Notes: generated by a model not told the origin, from the sequence alone. A stretch of DNA of 64,000 bases from Apostichopus japonicus (GCF_037975245.1 NC_092573.1:20003265-20067264), one strand, 5' to 3'; shown: positions 13,458-27,110, counted from the stretch's first letter. Numbers and translations: made by a program.

Positions 13458-16400
13458 ATGAAGGTGCTGGGAGCAGTGGTTGTTCTCGTGTTGTGTTCAC
13501 ACGGAACTAACGCTTTGGATGTTGGATTCAGTAAGTGAAATTATTTTACTTCTCCTAAACAATTATGTTAAGACTATAATACAGTCGCATCCCTATCAAT
13601 ATCATGAGGAAGTGAAGTGAAGGGAAGATCATTCATGATTCCATTCTTATTTCACACCAGTCGTTGAAGAAGGATGTACTTAAAAATAAAAATTACTTAG
13701 TATTAGGCTATCGTTATAGACTTGTTAAAGCGTAAAGAAACTGTTGATGATGAACGTTTGGGCCCTTTGTCCCTACATTGTTATATACTTGGCATATGAT
13801 AGCCCAAGTTTACCATGTTTGTAGATGTAACCATCAGAAAATTTATCGTTTATAAAAATCATCCAAAACCGCCATTTTGTTTGATAATAAAGACTAGAGC
13901 CTACACTTGTTTTCACCATTTGGATATACTGTTAGGTAGCCACACAAAAAAGACAGCTTTCAGTTGGTTTTAATTTTAAAAGGCGGTCACGGATCGGTAG
14001 GTTTGAAAGTCTTTCGAGGTCAGAAGGACAAATTTAAATTGAAATAAACAGGGCCATTATCCTGTGTGACTAGACCCCAACGGTATTTCGAGAGGTTTTG
14101 TTTGCTGGTCGACTAAACATGATTAACAATAGAGATGCCTTTTATGACGCTTACCTATTGATTTTTTCTTTGAATGGGCGGGGCTTGTGAATTGTCGTTC
14201 TGATTCAGTACTGAGCTCCGCCCGGTACAATATTTAATCGGATGACGTAATTTAAGGATGATAGGAACACTTTTTGTACGTGACTAACAGATATATTCTT
14301 GCTTAAGTTGTTTTCGGAAAAGGTAAAAAAAAAACTTATTAATTTGCTTTGCTGATATTAAATAAACCAATTTTGAAACACACGATTTGGAAAATGATTG
14401 AAATTTCAGAAACTTTTTTACAAAGTCTGTCTTCCCAGAATAAATAGAAAATCCCACCTAGCTTAGACTTAGAGGCTACATGAACCAAACTAATAGAAAA
14501 ATAACAAAGTATAGTGTAGCACCACTCCGGTGTTTCGTCACTAATTTCGGCATAAAATAACGTAGGATAATTCTTAGCTACAGAGGTTGTCAAATGTACA
14601 AGTGTGCTGTGCAACTCCGTAATTAATAAAAGATGTGTTTCCTTTAATTCTGAGATAGTTTCTTTGGCATTTATATTGTAAGTTATGTAAAAGTTATATA
14701 CCTCAAACTATAGCTATGCAAAATGTAGAACACTGAATAAATCCCTGCATGCTATGCTTGTCAGCCACAGCAAATCCATTACACCATTGATTTAGGTGAA
14801 CATTGTAAAAAAGATTCCATTATTGTAAGGTGCAAGAATTATAAGCAAAATCGTATTTGCATTTGAAGATGTCAACCCAGAAATGAAATTTAGGTAAAAT
14901 TATTTTGGCAAAATTTTGACATATATACATGTGTGAAAAAATTATTGATTTCCAGGATACTCTCAATGTAAATTTTAGTTCATGCTGTTAATTTTTAGGA
15001 TTTCTATGTAATTGTCATAATTATTCTCATAGAACACCTTTGCACTACTGTACAAAGCTGATTATAGTCTTGTTTTACTAAGGACCACATTCCTTCAACT
15101 CATCTGACCGAAAAATAAGTCTTTCCTCCTAACCCTCCAGGCAAATAGCTTTAAAAGCTTACTTTTTCTAATAATTTTCAGCCCTGGGTGGAAAGTTTTG
15201 GGGGGAATTAACTGAAAAGTTGTTGTTCTGGTTATATATTGTATTCATGAGTGGTCAGTTGTGGTTGAATTGATGCACCCTGAAGGGTAGCTATAATTAT
15301 GCCATATTTGTTAAAATGAGGCTGGTATTTTCTTCCCTAAGGATGCACAATACCCCCCCCCCCCACCCACCACCAAGGTTAAGCTATTCCCTCATAATAT
15401 TTCCGTGGAAACTATACATTTACAGTGTTACCATGGCTACTGAATTCCTTTCTGACTTTTAACTCTAGCTTTGGGAGTCCTTCTGACTTTAATTCTAGCC
15501 TTGGGAAATCCATGCAGTAAAGTCAATGCATGTGTCTTTGGGATTTAACCAGTTGTTCATGTATTTTTCGGAATTTCAGTAGATACAGCCTGTACACAAA
15601 TGTTGTGTTGCAGACTGCATAGGATATATCATACATATATGATGTAGATGAATTGCTATGAAAAGGTTCATGCAGTCACCTGCTGTGGGGAATATTTGTG
15701 GAACAGTGTACATGTACTGGGTGTTATGAACTTACCACATGCTGTGGGAATATTTGTGGCTCAAGGGGTTGCTGGTGTTAGGAAAATATAAGCCATAAAT
15801 ACAAACCAGAAATGTGAAAATAATGTTCAAATGAAAAAAAAAGGTTTGAGTCTTGTCAGAAGTCACACAGGACTTCAATTTTCTCTTGTTCAGAATTTAT
15901 TGGTTGGGTTGTGGTGGGTTGAAGTTTTAAAAAAGAAGGTTTAACAATTTATGAATTGTTTGAAGTTATAGTATATATCAGTTTTGTCACCCTTTTTTTG
16001 TGGAAACATTTCCATTTTGATAACCTGTGGATGAGTAAATTTTGATGATAAAAATGGAATACAAAAAGGTCACATTATAAATGTAGTAATAAATAAATGC
16101 AAAAGAACTTTGGAGATCTCACATTGGCTATCGTAACAGAAGAAAAGAAGGCATGCACACTGTGAAGCTCTGTGCAGTACCTAAAAATTAAAGAATATAT
16201 CTTAGATCTAAGAGATGGTGGAGAAATATTCTTCTTTACTATGTTTAAACTCATCCATACTATAATATTATAGTCTAACTATTAGTAATATATTCCCACA
16301 GAGATCCTGTTGAGATGCATAAATTGTACAGTCAGTTTGGAGTGCGGGAAGGGAGATGGTTGGATGGGGGAGGGGGGGGCGTGTGGGGAAGGTTATGTGT

Positions 16401-19400
16401 TTCTTCCATTGATTGAAATTTAATCACTTCTCACATACTCCAAGAGCAATTCTAGAATTTTGTATTCATGGTTTGCTTTGAATCCAGTAAGCTCCTGTAA
16501 AAGGATCAATCTGTCAGCAGATTTGATATTGAATGCACTCAGGTACTATCATGGATTAACCCTGTATACAGCTGGATACAGGTACAGTAAACTGCACAGT
16601 TTGGGTTAAGTCAAGGTCAGCATGAGCTTTGAAAAAATGTTCAAGAAATATGTCAGTATTGTGGAGTGTTGTCAATATTTTCAGTTTAAACTGTACTTCA
16701 TTCTGCTTTATTGTCAAGCTTTAATGTCTTTGGTTTGTTTTTTTCCATAAGGTTTTTGTTTTTAAAAATTAAAGGCATCGAAGACTCGCCCCAAACAGCG
16801 TGCCACCAGCTTTAAAAAGTTAACTTTCCGTTGCAACTTGCAAGTGAAGTTTTTCTCTTGTGTCGCTACAAAATGCAGACAGTTAAGGAAACGTGATACC
16901 TTGTTAACTTTAGCTGGACCTGAGATGTACATCGCTGTATCGTTTGTACACAGTACTGTAGGTATTGACCGCAGCTGTATGTACTGACTATACACTAGTG
17001 TCTAATTATTGACCGTAGCAAGCTGTGCGTGTATTTTCTGGGATTGATGGTGGTTTCTAATGTCACTTCTGTTATTCCTCATTCTAAACTAGGTCAGATA
17101 GTCAATCGGCATTAATAACGTTTCTTTTCGCGCAAGTCTTCACACCCTTTATTTATTTATTTTTTTTTTTTAATATATATTTTTTTTTATATTCTGAAAT
17201 TATTGATTTGCCTGTATAGTCAACAGCTGGAATAAGCCATCAACTGGTCAGTGTCATGTCTTGAGCCAGCTGGTTGTAAGAATTCACTTGAACTCCTTAG
17301 TTGTGTGTGTTTCAGGCTGATCTTTATTGAATGTAACATATTGAGTGCATATATATATTACATACAGTACATGAGGGTAATGTGACAAATGTAGCTGTGC
17401 GTAGTTATTCCATAATCTCCTCCTATTTGCAAAATTCTGTTCAAATTAGAACCAAAATTTGTTACATGCAGTTTTGTGTACATTTGTCACTATGTCATTC
17501 TCATATTACAAAATTTCCATACTGTAGCTCAAAAATATGCTGCAAATACTACTGACTAAATCGTGTTCATTTCTTTTTCCTTCGCAGGTGTATTGAGTGG
17601 GAACCTGTCGACCAACACAAGGGACGCATCCATTCAGGCTATCGCACAAGCCGGTGCACAGTACATCAATACAAATCAGACATTCCTCACAAAACTTTAT
17701 CAGCTGATCCACGTACCCCCGGATAGCAGCATCAGTGGAGCTGCAGATACAGTTTACAAAGGCTTGCTAGACAGTAAGTTCAAATTAACAACACAAAACT
17801 GCTGGCCAAAATATTCTCCTAGTTCTCTGGGAGCTCAACGTGGCATGCCGTCATCATCAAATCAATTTAAAAAAAGATTAATTAATTAGTTTTGTCGTAC
17901 ATGTATGTAGAAATCAAGGTATTAGTTGAATGAATGAAATGAAATAACTAAGTGATTTCATCCAGTTACAGTTAGGGAACATCTTAAACCAAATTGTAAC
18001 TTTTTACAAAGTGTCATGTTGATTTTATCAACTACAGTAAGGAAGCGCTGCATTGATAAGTAAACTGACAATATCGTACACAAAGTGTAGAATATTTACC
18101 AGGCTTTTTTTCCCTAGTAATGCTCTTAATAATAGATAAAAGATATGTGGGGTGGGAAGGGGGGGGCGGGTAATGGGATAATTAGATAAATGCGGGAGTG
18201 GGATTTGGTTGTGTTGAGATCAGCCAAGGATTTTAAAACATGCTCCCCTTTTTTCTTTCTTGTTTTACACAATGTAAAGAGTCATTGATAAATCAATTCC
18301 CTTCATTCTTTTCTTCAGTCTGTAGCCACGTTGCCCAAGCGCAGATTTCAGCGGTCATCGTCACTCGAGACAAATGTCCAGAGAGCGACGACATCGCTGG
18401 GGTGGCTTCTCATGCCACGAATCCGATCCTTGCAGTAGACTTGGAGTCGTACGGATCTGGTTCGAGGGCTTTCAAAATGTATCCTTCCGCTGACGATTTG
18501 AACAACTTTTTCATCGAAGTTCTTTCGTACTTCAACTGGAGGAATTTTATGCTTCTGTATGATGATCCGACTGGTTAGTTTCTTCCTTACTTCATTCATC
18601 CTTTAAGTTTGTTAACCCTGTCATGAATGTTCTGTTTTGTTGTCTTGATATAGTTGTCTTGATATGATATGAAGGGAATATAATTATGTCAGTTCGTTTC
18701 TGACAGACTCTACAGAAGTAACTAAGATATGGGCTCTGTTTTTTGCAGAGTTGGATCGCATCCTAAATCTGGCTGAGTAAATTTTATCACTTACCTATCT
18801 CCTCACAACTACTGCATTTTCATTCAAGCGTGTCTGGAATACACTTATTTCGCTGTACTCACATGCTTGTCGACCTCTCTTCCCCCCCCCCTCCCCCTCT
18901 TTAACAGCATACAGTAATCTCCAGGGCATGATCAACTACGCTAGCAACCAGGAGTGGAATATAACATCTATCCGCCTCACAGACGATCTCAACGATCATT
19001 TTCAGAACATCACCGATCTGGACACTAGTAACATCTTCATCTTCTTCTCTTCTGAGAAGAAGCTACAGGTCACTCTCGAACAGGTGAGTAGAGAGGAAGA
19101 GGAGGAAGTGGTAGCACTAATTTGCAATGAACGTAGTCAATGTTGTTACCGTAACTCCCAGACATGTGCACGGTGTGGAGTTTGTCTGGGCTGCTCGCCA
19201 TAAATTGCACAGTCAATAAGTATTACTGTACTACGTACTTAGGGTTTTTAAGTTTAAAATTGATTTCCAAATGGATAGCAGAAAGAATGTAGAAATCTCT
19301 ACAACTTTAATATATGAACTTGTGTGCAATGCATCCTTGCCCAGGGTTACGGCACATGGTGGTGCATGTTGTGTAATGGCCACAATGATAACTACACATT

Positions 19401-22400
19401 CACGTAACTGACCGGCATGGATGTCTTTCGTGAGACCGTCTATGACATTTGATTTGATTTGATTTTGTCGTCAAGTTTTGATGATCTCATTTCTGCAGTG
19501 TCATATGTATTTTAAATTTCAGTTTTAATTACAATGCATATAATGGCATATTCATGGTTTAAACCTAGTAAAATGGCCCAAAATTTAGACTGCGGCTCAT
19601 CTGACCTCTTAAATGGTCCTATCGAAGCCGACATCTTATAAAACTCCGGCCATAAGTGACGTAAAATGTTTGTCTCCATACTAGTTATTTCAATATGAAT
19701 TGCCAGTACGGTAATAACAGTTCATTTGTTCAATTGTCACATGTATAATATTTTACTTCTCAGGACAGACTGAAACATATGTATTTTTATTTTCAATCCT
19801 GCATCCCGCACTTTTCCTCCTTCTTTGTTTTCCTGTCATAGGCTAGACAATTGGAGCTCCTGGGGCCGAATTTTACCTGGATCGTAGGAAACTTGGTGAG
19901 TTTGCCAGTTAGCTTAATGGTAGGAAACATCAGTCAGATTGCCAAATGAACTATGAATAAACTCTAATGTGGCCAACTAGTTTTCTGGTTACCTGTATAT
20001 ATATAATCTCTGTGTGGGAGAGTCATGGTTATTCAAATACGAAAATAACCAATGACAGCTGAATCCCAGACATAAATTGAATATTCAAAATATGAACTTT
20101 AGCCCCCAACAGTTTTCTCCCGGAGGTGCAGCTGCACTTCCTGATTTTCGCCAGACAGGTGCATAGGTTTGAAATCAGATTATTGTATACCTCGGTGAAA
20201 GAGACTGCTTGCTCCCAATGTGACAGTAAAATGCATATTGAAGTTTTGAAAATGAGTGGCCATTATCTTGAGTTTACTAGCATATTTGGATGGCAAAAAC
20301 TGCAGATAACCTGCAGATGAAGATATTGAAGTGTTTTTTGTTGCAATTTACACGATTGACCAAGTATACAGGGGTCAGTGCACACGTCGTACATGTGTTA
20401 TCCTGATAGCCCTAATCCACAGTGTGTGGTTACTTGGCAGCGACAGTCTATGAGGTTTTAATGGGTTGTTATATGCCATGTGATTATCAGTTTCATTTCT
20501 TTATATGAATCTCATTACAATGTTTTCCACATTTTGTCTTCTCCAGAATGCTATCCAACTAAATGACCCTAATGTTCTCAGTGATCTTGAAACCAGCAAC
20601 GCTTACATCACCCACTTCAAGATGAACTACACCCGTGAGATGCAGCATTACCTGCCACTGAGTGGTGATTATCAGGTAAACAACGATGCCAGAGAATTAT
20701 TTCTGACATAAACTGACATCAACAAGCAAAAAAAACATTCCCCCCCCCCCACATTGTTTTCCCCTTTTTCTGTGACCAATTCAGTTGCCACAATTTTATT
20801 ATTCATATCTCCATGGTTTCCTCGAGTGTCAATTTCGGGGTTAAATGCTGCCTGTGTTGGTTAAAGATATATTTCTTCATCTGAGAAAAACTTTCCGACC
20901 AAGGCTGTTACCTTTTAACATCCGCTTCTTCTTCAGCTGATCGTTAAACATGTTTTGGACAGATTCCAAATCCAGTGGGATATGGTTCATATCTTGCATG
21001 CACTTTGTTTTTTCTATCAACCATGTTTGTCTGAACTGTTTGTAGATGAGTTACAAATTTTGAAAGCAGCTGTTTGGCTTTTGCTTGCCTGCTGAGTATA
21101 GCTCAGTATAAGATACCAAATCAACAAATTATGATACTCGACCTCCATGATATTTCTCACAAAATTAAAGGATTGTTTCAGGTGTTTGACATGTCTATTT
21201 TGTATGAAAGAGCACAAAAAGACAAAAAGAACAGTGAAGAAACTACAATGATAGCATGCTCTGTTAAGGAGATATGACACTTTGAAGATATCAAAATTTC
21301 TTTGAAAACGACTGGTGTAGAAAGACTTACTGTGAGGGTGTGACGTCACATCCTCACTTCCTTAACATTTGTGAATATATTTCTTTAAAAATTATTTACA
21401 TTTTTTAACACATTTGAAAATAATATAATAAAAAATTCTTCAGATGTTTAATCTCAAATACTTCCTTTGGCAAATATGAGATCTCCTGACATATCTTTTG
21501 GTTGAAAGTCATGAAATCTCACCAAATATTTAGAGAAAAAAACAGACTTTTCAGGAATGTGAAGATGTGACATCACAGCTAGTCAAATTCCAGCAGTTTC
21601 TACACACTCTGATAAAACTTTACACTTGAATATCTCTTTAACCGAAAAAGACATTTGAACAGTTTTTTTCACCATCGTGTTTCTTTTATTGTCCTCTTTC
21701 ATATAGCATAAACATGTATGACAACTGAACCAATCCTTTAAGGTTTGAAACTTTTTAAGGGACTTTACACCAGTTTTGGTTAAAATATGACTGAAAGCGT
21801 CGCCCGTGCAGACAATTTAGAGAGTAATATTACACATGTCCAATAAGATAATATCAAAAATTTTACAAAATTTGAAGCTGCTGTAGTAGCAGACATATCT
21901 CATTTTAAATAGAAGTAGATGCATTTTTTTCTACGACTGTTACTACACAACTGAATGTCACTCGAAAGTTGAAAAAAGTCAAGTTTTGAAGTTTGAAGAT
22001 CAGCAATTGTTATCCAAAATTTGTTGATATATATAGAGAGAGAGAAAGAGAGTGTGTGTTTGGGTGTCAACCGCTAGACAGAGTTAGTAAGTTAGTAATT
22101 GTTCTTCTTTTTCTTTTCTCATTGCTTTTAGACGTGGGACCTTCAATCAAAGTTGGCCTTTGATGCTGTTGTCGCTTTCAGTCATGGATTAAGGACTTAT
22201 CGTCTTGAAAGAGAAAGAGATCAGCAATCGGGGACCGCCCTGCCTGGGGACACTCCCATGCCGTCTTGTCCCAACTCTGGGACCGACCCCACAGAGAATC
22301 CACTGTCTGACCATTTGAAACTTGTGAGTAGTCAGGAATACTTAATTTACATTAACTTAAAAAAAAAAAGAAGATGACATATGTTAATGTAATGTTGATG

Positions 22401-25400
22401 TTAAAAAATCACACAAGGAGTATTGTTCTCACCATTATATGTCTCTTGCAGCTTAAATAATTTTTTTTTTTATTCTTTTCTTTTAAATTTTGCAGGTTGG
22501 CTTCGAAGGAGTTACTGGAAATGTCGCCTTTGATGATATGGGTAATCGTGTCAATTACACCATATCCATATACTCTGGACAGGGTGAAACGCTTGAACAG
22601 CTGGTGAGGAAACAATTCAATTAAAATTTAAAATTCAACTTCAAAAAGAAAATGTTAACTAGAAATGTGTAGCACACACAGTTAGAGTCAAAGACTATCC
22701 AATATTCTTATTTTTTAAAATTTTTTTATATATTTTTTATAAAGGTTATCAATGGTTGACGTTCATTTCATGAATTTGATGAAAACTGTTACCGGTAATC
22801 ATACTGCCCTTCCTATTGTCCTTTAAAATCCCACCACTACACCACCAGTCATTAAGTTTTATCACATACTGGACAGTAGAGTGTGTTTAATCTCAAAAAG
22901 AGTTGGCCTCTCCCACCTTTGTGTTTTGAAAACATTATGTGAGTGAAAGCGTAGTGGGTGGAGGAATTGGTGTGGGTGGGTGGGGGATGGGAGGGGAATT
23001 TTTTACCTCCCCCTTGGTTTATAACGATTTGTGCAAATTACAGTAACACTTGTGAGGGATATAGTAGTTTGTAAGGACATTTTCATGATGTAGCGGTATA
23101 CATGTGAAATTTTTTAATACACACACTTTACTCTTCTGTCACTGCTGAATCACAGAGAGGCGAGTGGACGCAAAACATTTCTTTCTGGGAGCAGAAATGG
23201 AACACTCGCTGGAAGAGTCCCGGCCGTCTCAACGTCTCTGCCTACGACTCTGGACAAGAGAGAAAGATAAGGATTGTGTCTATTGAGGTGAGTTATTTAT
23301 GTACTTACACAAGAAAGTCTCTGTCATATAGTGAAATGGGAATTAGGAATATCGTCTATACTCAGGTGGGTTCGGAATGGTAGAATAAGAAAACTCTTTG
23401 TCACATAACAATGGAACAGAAGATAAGAACAGTGTCTATTGAAGTGGGTCGAATTGTAGCTACTCAAAACAAGCAGCTCTCGTTACGTGAAATGAAGATT
23501 CGTATTTCATCATCTTGTTTGTCGTGTCTGTTTGTAGGTGGAACCTTTCTTGAAGAAGAAGTCTGAGAGTTTCAATGGCAACGCAAGGTTTGACGGATTC
23601 ATTATGGAACTCCTGGGGAAAGTCAAGACCCACATCAGGGGAATCGACTTCGACTACGAAGTGGAGCTGGTACCAGACGGTGCCTACGGCAGGAAGGAAA
23701 GATACAGCAAAATCTGGAACGGCATGGTCGGAGAAGTCGTGAGAAGGGTAAGTCCATAAATATTATGATGTGTAAATGCAAAAACAACCTTACTTGCCAT
23801 TGCAACAGAACTATTGCCCATAATATTTATAAAGAACTTGTGTTCAAACCAGGAGAAGAAAGTCTGGTGGTCACACTTACTCAGCGTAACATTACAAGTT
23901 CTACCCGGTTAGCCCTCGCTTGGTTTATTCCCGGAAAAAAACGGTCCATTTTCCTTGAATCACGTGATAGCAAACATAAGGAAGATAGCTTTGGTTACCT
24001 CGTAGATCATGCGATACCCGTAAGATCGCTGTCTTTTCCGGGTATGTACCGAGCGAGTGCTATCCAGGTTTGAACTCGCAGTGAACATTTGGACCCTTTT
24101 CACAACCGCGTCACCAAGGTCAGCAGTGTGAATTTGAACACCTACTAGATAATTTAGATCATCAGGCTGCGTTGGTTATTGTCGAAACCATACCATTCCT
24201 CCTCCTCCTCCTCCTCCTCCTCCTCCTCCTCCTAATCAGACCTTTTATTTCATCTTTTTCAGAAAGCAGACATCGCCGCAGGGCCTCTGACGGTCACAGC
24301 CGAGCGAGAGCAAGCTGTGGATTTCTCCTATCCATTCATGAGCAGCGGAATCAAGGTCCTGGTCAAGAATCCGTACACCGTCCACCACTATCCCTTCCGT
24401 ATCATGTACCCCTTCGGCATCGACGTCTGGTTCGTCAACCTCTTCGTTTTCTTCTGCGTCGCAGGTCTCTTGGTGCTGTACAACAAGTTGGATCCGTTCG
24501 AGTGGGGTCAGCTGGCTAGCAGGCAGGAGACCTTTGAAGAGAACGCCGACAACTTCAACTTTAGCAACTCTCTGTGGTTCTGCGCCACCACCCTCTTCTT
24601 GCAGAGCTACGACAACTCTCCGAAGTCCAACGCGGGACGGTGCCTGGTCGGCTTCTGGTGGCTCTTCGTCATTGTGATGGTCTTCCTGTACCTCTTCAAC
24701 CTGACTTTCTTTGTCACCACAAACAAACGGTTGGTCTACGTGAAGGACGCCGAGGACTTGCTCTCGCAGACCGACGTGGACTTTGGCACCATCGACCACG
24801 GCTCCACGTACCACTTCTTCTGGAACTCGCCCGTCCCGGAATACCAACGGGTCCACCAGCGTATGATCACGACCACTCCAAACGTCTACGTGCAGAACAT
24901 CACCGAGGCTATACAGAGGGTCCGAGATAACAACGGTCGCTACGCGTTCATTGGTGAAGCCGGGGAGATCCAGTTCCTGGCTAGCAAGAAACCGTGCGAC
25001 CTCTTGGTGACCGGAGGCTTCATATCCCGTACCAGCTACGCACTGGCTGTACAGAAGGACTCGCCGTTGCGAGAGCAGCTCTCCCACGCCATCGAGACCA
25101 TGAGGGACACAGGCGTCTTGGAGGACTTGGAGAAGGACTGGTGGGATAGAAAACTCCAGGACGAGAGATGCGCCAACTTGACCGTCTGGGAGAAGCAAGG
25201 CATCTTTTCGTTCACCATCGTAGATCTTCAGGGTATATACTACCTCCTCCTGCTGGGTGTGGGATGCGCTCTTCTCGTCTTCGTTATTGAATTTATTTGG
25301 TTCAGCGTCGCAGGCGGTGGTGGTGGCAAGTCCTCATCAGGCCGACAAGGCAGAGGGGGAGGTGGTGGAGGAGGTGGCGCTGATGCAGGTGGTCCCGGGC

Positions 25401-25447
25401 CAGCTGCAGCCGGGGGCGATAGAGCGGAACAGAACATGTGGTTGTAG
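13458..25447 (+). CDS. Gene A: divergent ionotropic glutamate receptor-like subunit
   Basis: Predicted ligand-gated cation-channel subunit of the plasma membrane. Exons: 13458-13530, 17588-17773, 18319-18573, 18908-19083, 19842-19895, 20547-20675, 22132-22323, 22496-22603, 23156-23287, 23538-23747, 24263-25447. They join in one frame of 2700 nt (899 aa), the usual iGluR size, and all introns are GT-AG. Residues 1-20 form a signal peptide (start chosen because the hydrophobic run MKVLGAVVVLVL follows at once). Residues about 22-420 are an ANF-receptor-like amino-terminal domain. Residues about 430-545 are S1 (ISFWEQKW, VEPF, DGAYG, IWNGMVGE). M1 to M4, S2 and a Gly-rich tail lie in the last exon. 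Ligand-site residues P513, T515, R520, S686, T687 and E737 match those of AMPA/kainate receptors. The M3 gating motif is not SYTANLAAF but LYLFNLTFF. It is more distant from genes B and C than they are from each other. Confidence 0.93.
16773..17148 (+). mobile_element. TTAA-flanked MITE, copy 2, in gene A intron 1
   Basis: A 376-bp element with inverted ends AGGCATCGAAGACTCGCC and (reverse strand) AGGGTGTGAAGACTTGCG. The left flank is TTAA (16769-16772); the right flank is ttat, a decayed target site. No coding capacity is visible. Confidence 0.8.
23340..23450 (+). repeat. Decayed partial duplications of the exon 9 end in gene A intron 9
   Basis: Within the intron after exon 9 (ends 23287) two stretches resemble the exon's last bases plus donor. 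One near 23347-23372 contains atcgtctatactcaggtggg. A better one near 23411-23447 contains agaagataagaacagtgtc and ttgaagtggg. They read like short tandem copies of the exon end that have drifted. No complete extra exon is present. Confidence 0.45.
24198..24233 (+). repeat. (TCC)n microsatellite at the gene A exon 11 acceptor
   Basis: Twelve uninterrupted cct/tcc triplets lie about 30 bp before the acceptor (tttttcag at 24255-24262), inside the polypyrimidine region. Length variation here could affect splicing of the channel exon; that is inference. Confidence 0.85.
24263..25447 (+). CDS. Gene A terminal exon: end of S1, M1, pore, M3, S2, M4, tail
   Basis: This single exon (residues 506-899) carries the whole channel. 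In order: GPLTVT-AER ligand segment; M1 about 557-578; pore loop after NSLWF, with Leu618 at the Q/R position, Gln619 next and Asp622 at the +4 position; SPKS and GR as in AMPA receptors; M3 about 633-656 with LYLFNLTFF (647-655) where SYTANLAAF is expected; S2 with GTIDHGST and a conserved Cys pair (C750, C808); M4 about 829-853. The tail is extremely Gly-rich with polyglycine runs and ends N-M-W-L. A 36-bp (TCC)n tract (24198-24233) lies just before the acceptor. The Gly/Ala-rich tail has a higher GC content than the rest of the gene. Confidence 0.93.
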   Translation, partial: KADIAAGPLTVTAEREQAVDFSYPFMSSGIKVLVKNPYTVHHYPFRIMYPFGIDVWFVNLFVFFCVAGLLVLYNKLDPFEWGQLASRQETFEENADNFNFSNSLWFCATTLFLQSYDNSPKSNAGRCLVGFWWLFVIVMVFLYLFNLTFFVTTNKRLVYVKDAEDLLSQTDVDFGTIDHGSTYHFFWNSPVPEYQRVHQRMITTTPNVYVQNITEAIQRVRDNNGRYAFIGEAGEIQFLASKKPCDLLVTGGFISRTSYALAVQKDSPLREQLSHAIETMRDTGVLEDLEKDWWDRKLQDERCANLTVWEKQGIFSFTIVDLQGIYYLLLLGVGCALLVFVIEFIWFSVAGGGGGKSSSGRQGRGGGGGGGGADAGGPGPAAAGGDRAEQNMWL

Positions 25448-26699
25448 TTTTAAGGGGTGTACTGACATCCATGACCCCTTTGACAATATCTTGTCATTGA
25501 AGAGTGGGGAGGGGGTGAGGCGGGCATGGTTAGTTTCTCAAGGGTGGATGATGATCGTTTCACCGAGTAGAATGTAATCTGCTGCCTTGACAAGACAGAA
25601 AGCCTTTCAACCTCTTAGATAATAATCATAGTGATTCTGGCCTCAAGCGAAATGTATTCATTGAGAAATATTTAGCCAAACAAGTTAAAATTCCTATACA
25701 TAAAATTTTGTTGATTTCTGTGATGGTTTTTTTTTTACATATGATTTTTTTATTTCTCTACTTACTCTCATGGACAGTAAAATTTCATCTTTTGTTTAAA
25801 AAAAAAAAGGAAAAAGGGATCTTGTGTTACTCTCATAGTCTGTTAGTTATGTGTGACACTTGTCGAACGCAGGTACCGACAGCAGCTGTAAAGACATTTT
25901 TGAACCCTTTCACAAGTGGGGAAAAAGAACAAGAGAATCGAATTGCAATGACTCATCTCACACAGAGTTGTGACGAAAATCATTTTGCGGCCAACTTGAG
26001 GCTAGCGACAGGCAAGACATTCACTTCTTTTGTTGTCATTAAATAGATGAGAATATGATTTAGTTTTGAGAGATGAACAAACAAAAATAAGAGGCTTTTA
26101 ATTTATGTGTAGTAGTGCCTTTGTCCCAGTACTTTCAATATTACACACGTTCATGTAGTTCCACACCATATGTTTTGTATAGTTTCCTTTTCACGTTGCT
26201 GGAGCACGGTAAAACTTTACATTTGTGACGGGATATGTAGCTGTTTGCACGGACGACCGCATGTTTCCGTACTATACTTTTAAAAGATCTCATTTTTGTA
26301 AAAAAAAAAAAAATCATCTTTATATCAAGTGTGTTGGTTTTGTCTATTTTTTTTTTTTTTTTTACTTTTCTGTTGTTTTTTTTAATAAGAGATTGTCAGT
26401 CAATTTTTTGGGTGTATATAATCAGAAAATAATTTGCAATAGATTGTAAGTTTTACAGAAATGTAGAAATGAATTTGGATTTCTTAGTCACTGGACTATC
26501 CGGCAATTCCAATATTTCCCATTTCACCTAACATTTTTGCTACCCTAACTCTTACCATATCTCCCCTTCCTCTTCCAACGCTCGAACATTCACACAAGAG
26601 TTGAAGCAGGAATCAAGGTTAGCCCGACTCAGCTTCACTAATCACGTTAATAAGTAAACATACAGCATACACAATACTACATTAACACAACAGGAGTAC

Positions 26700-27110
26700 C
26701 ACAGCAATGCTATAATAGCACTACAGTAATATTACAGTAGCACTACGGTAATATTACAGTAGCACTACGGTAATATTACAATAGCACTACAGTAATGCTA
26801 CAGTAGCATTACCGTAATGTTGCAGTAGCACTACGGTAATATTGCAGTAGCACTACAGTAATGCCACAGTAGCACTACGGTAATATTACAGTAGCACTAC
26901 GGTAATATTACAGTAGCACTACGATAATATTACAGTAGCACTACAGTAATGCCACAGTAGCACTGCGGTAATATTACAGTAGCACTACGGTAATATTACA
27001 GTAGCACTACAGGAATGTTGCAGTAGCACTACAGTAATGTTACAGTAGCACAAAAGTAATGCCACAGTAGCACTACAGTAATGTCACAGTAGCACTACAG
27101 TAATGCTGTT
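26700..27110. repeat. 22-bp minisatellite, about 19 units
   Basis: Units follow GTAGCACTACGGTAATATTACA with substitutions (cggtaatatta, cagtaatgcca and similar variants). The period is 22 bp throughout. Units contain the short palindrome TAATATTA. There are no unique spacers, so it is not a CRISPR array. Confidence 0.92.

Noticed and set aside
24245-25198. 317-codon open frame on the minus strand
   Set aside because: It is the antisense shadow of gene A's terminal exon; the plus-strand frame has the receptor domains and splice signals.
25240-25437. Proline-rich minus-strand frame
   Set aside because: It is the complement of gene A's polyglycine tail.
26700-27110. CRISPR array
   Set aside because: Units are contiguous with no unique spacers and the DNA is eukaryotic; it is a minisatellite.
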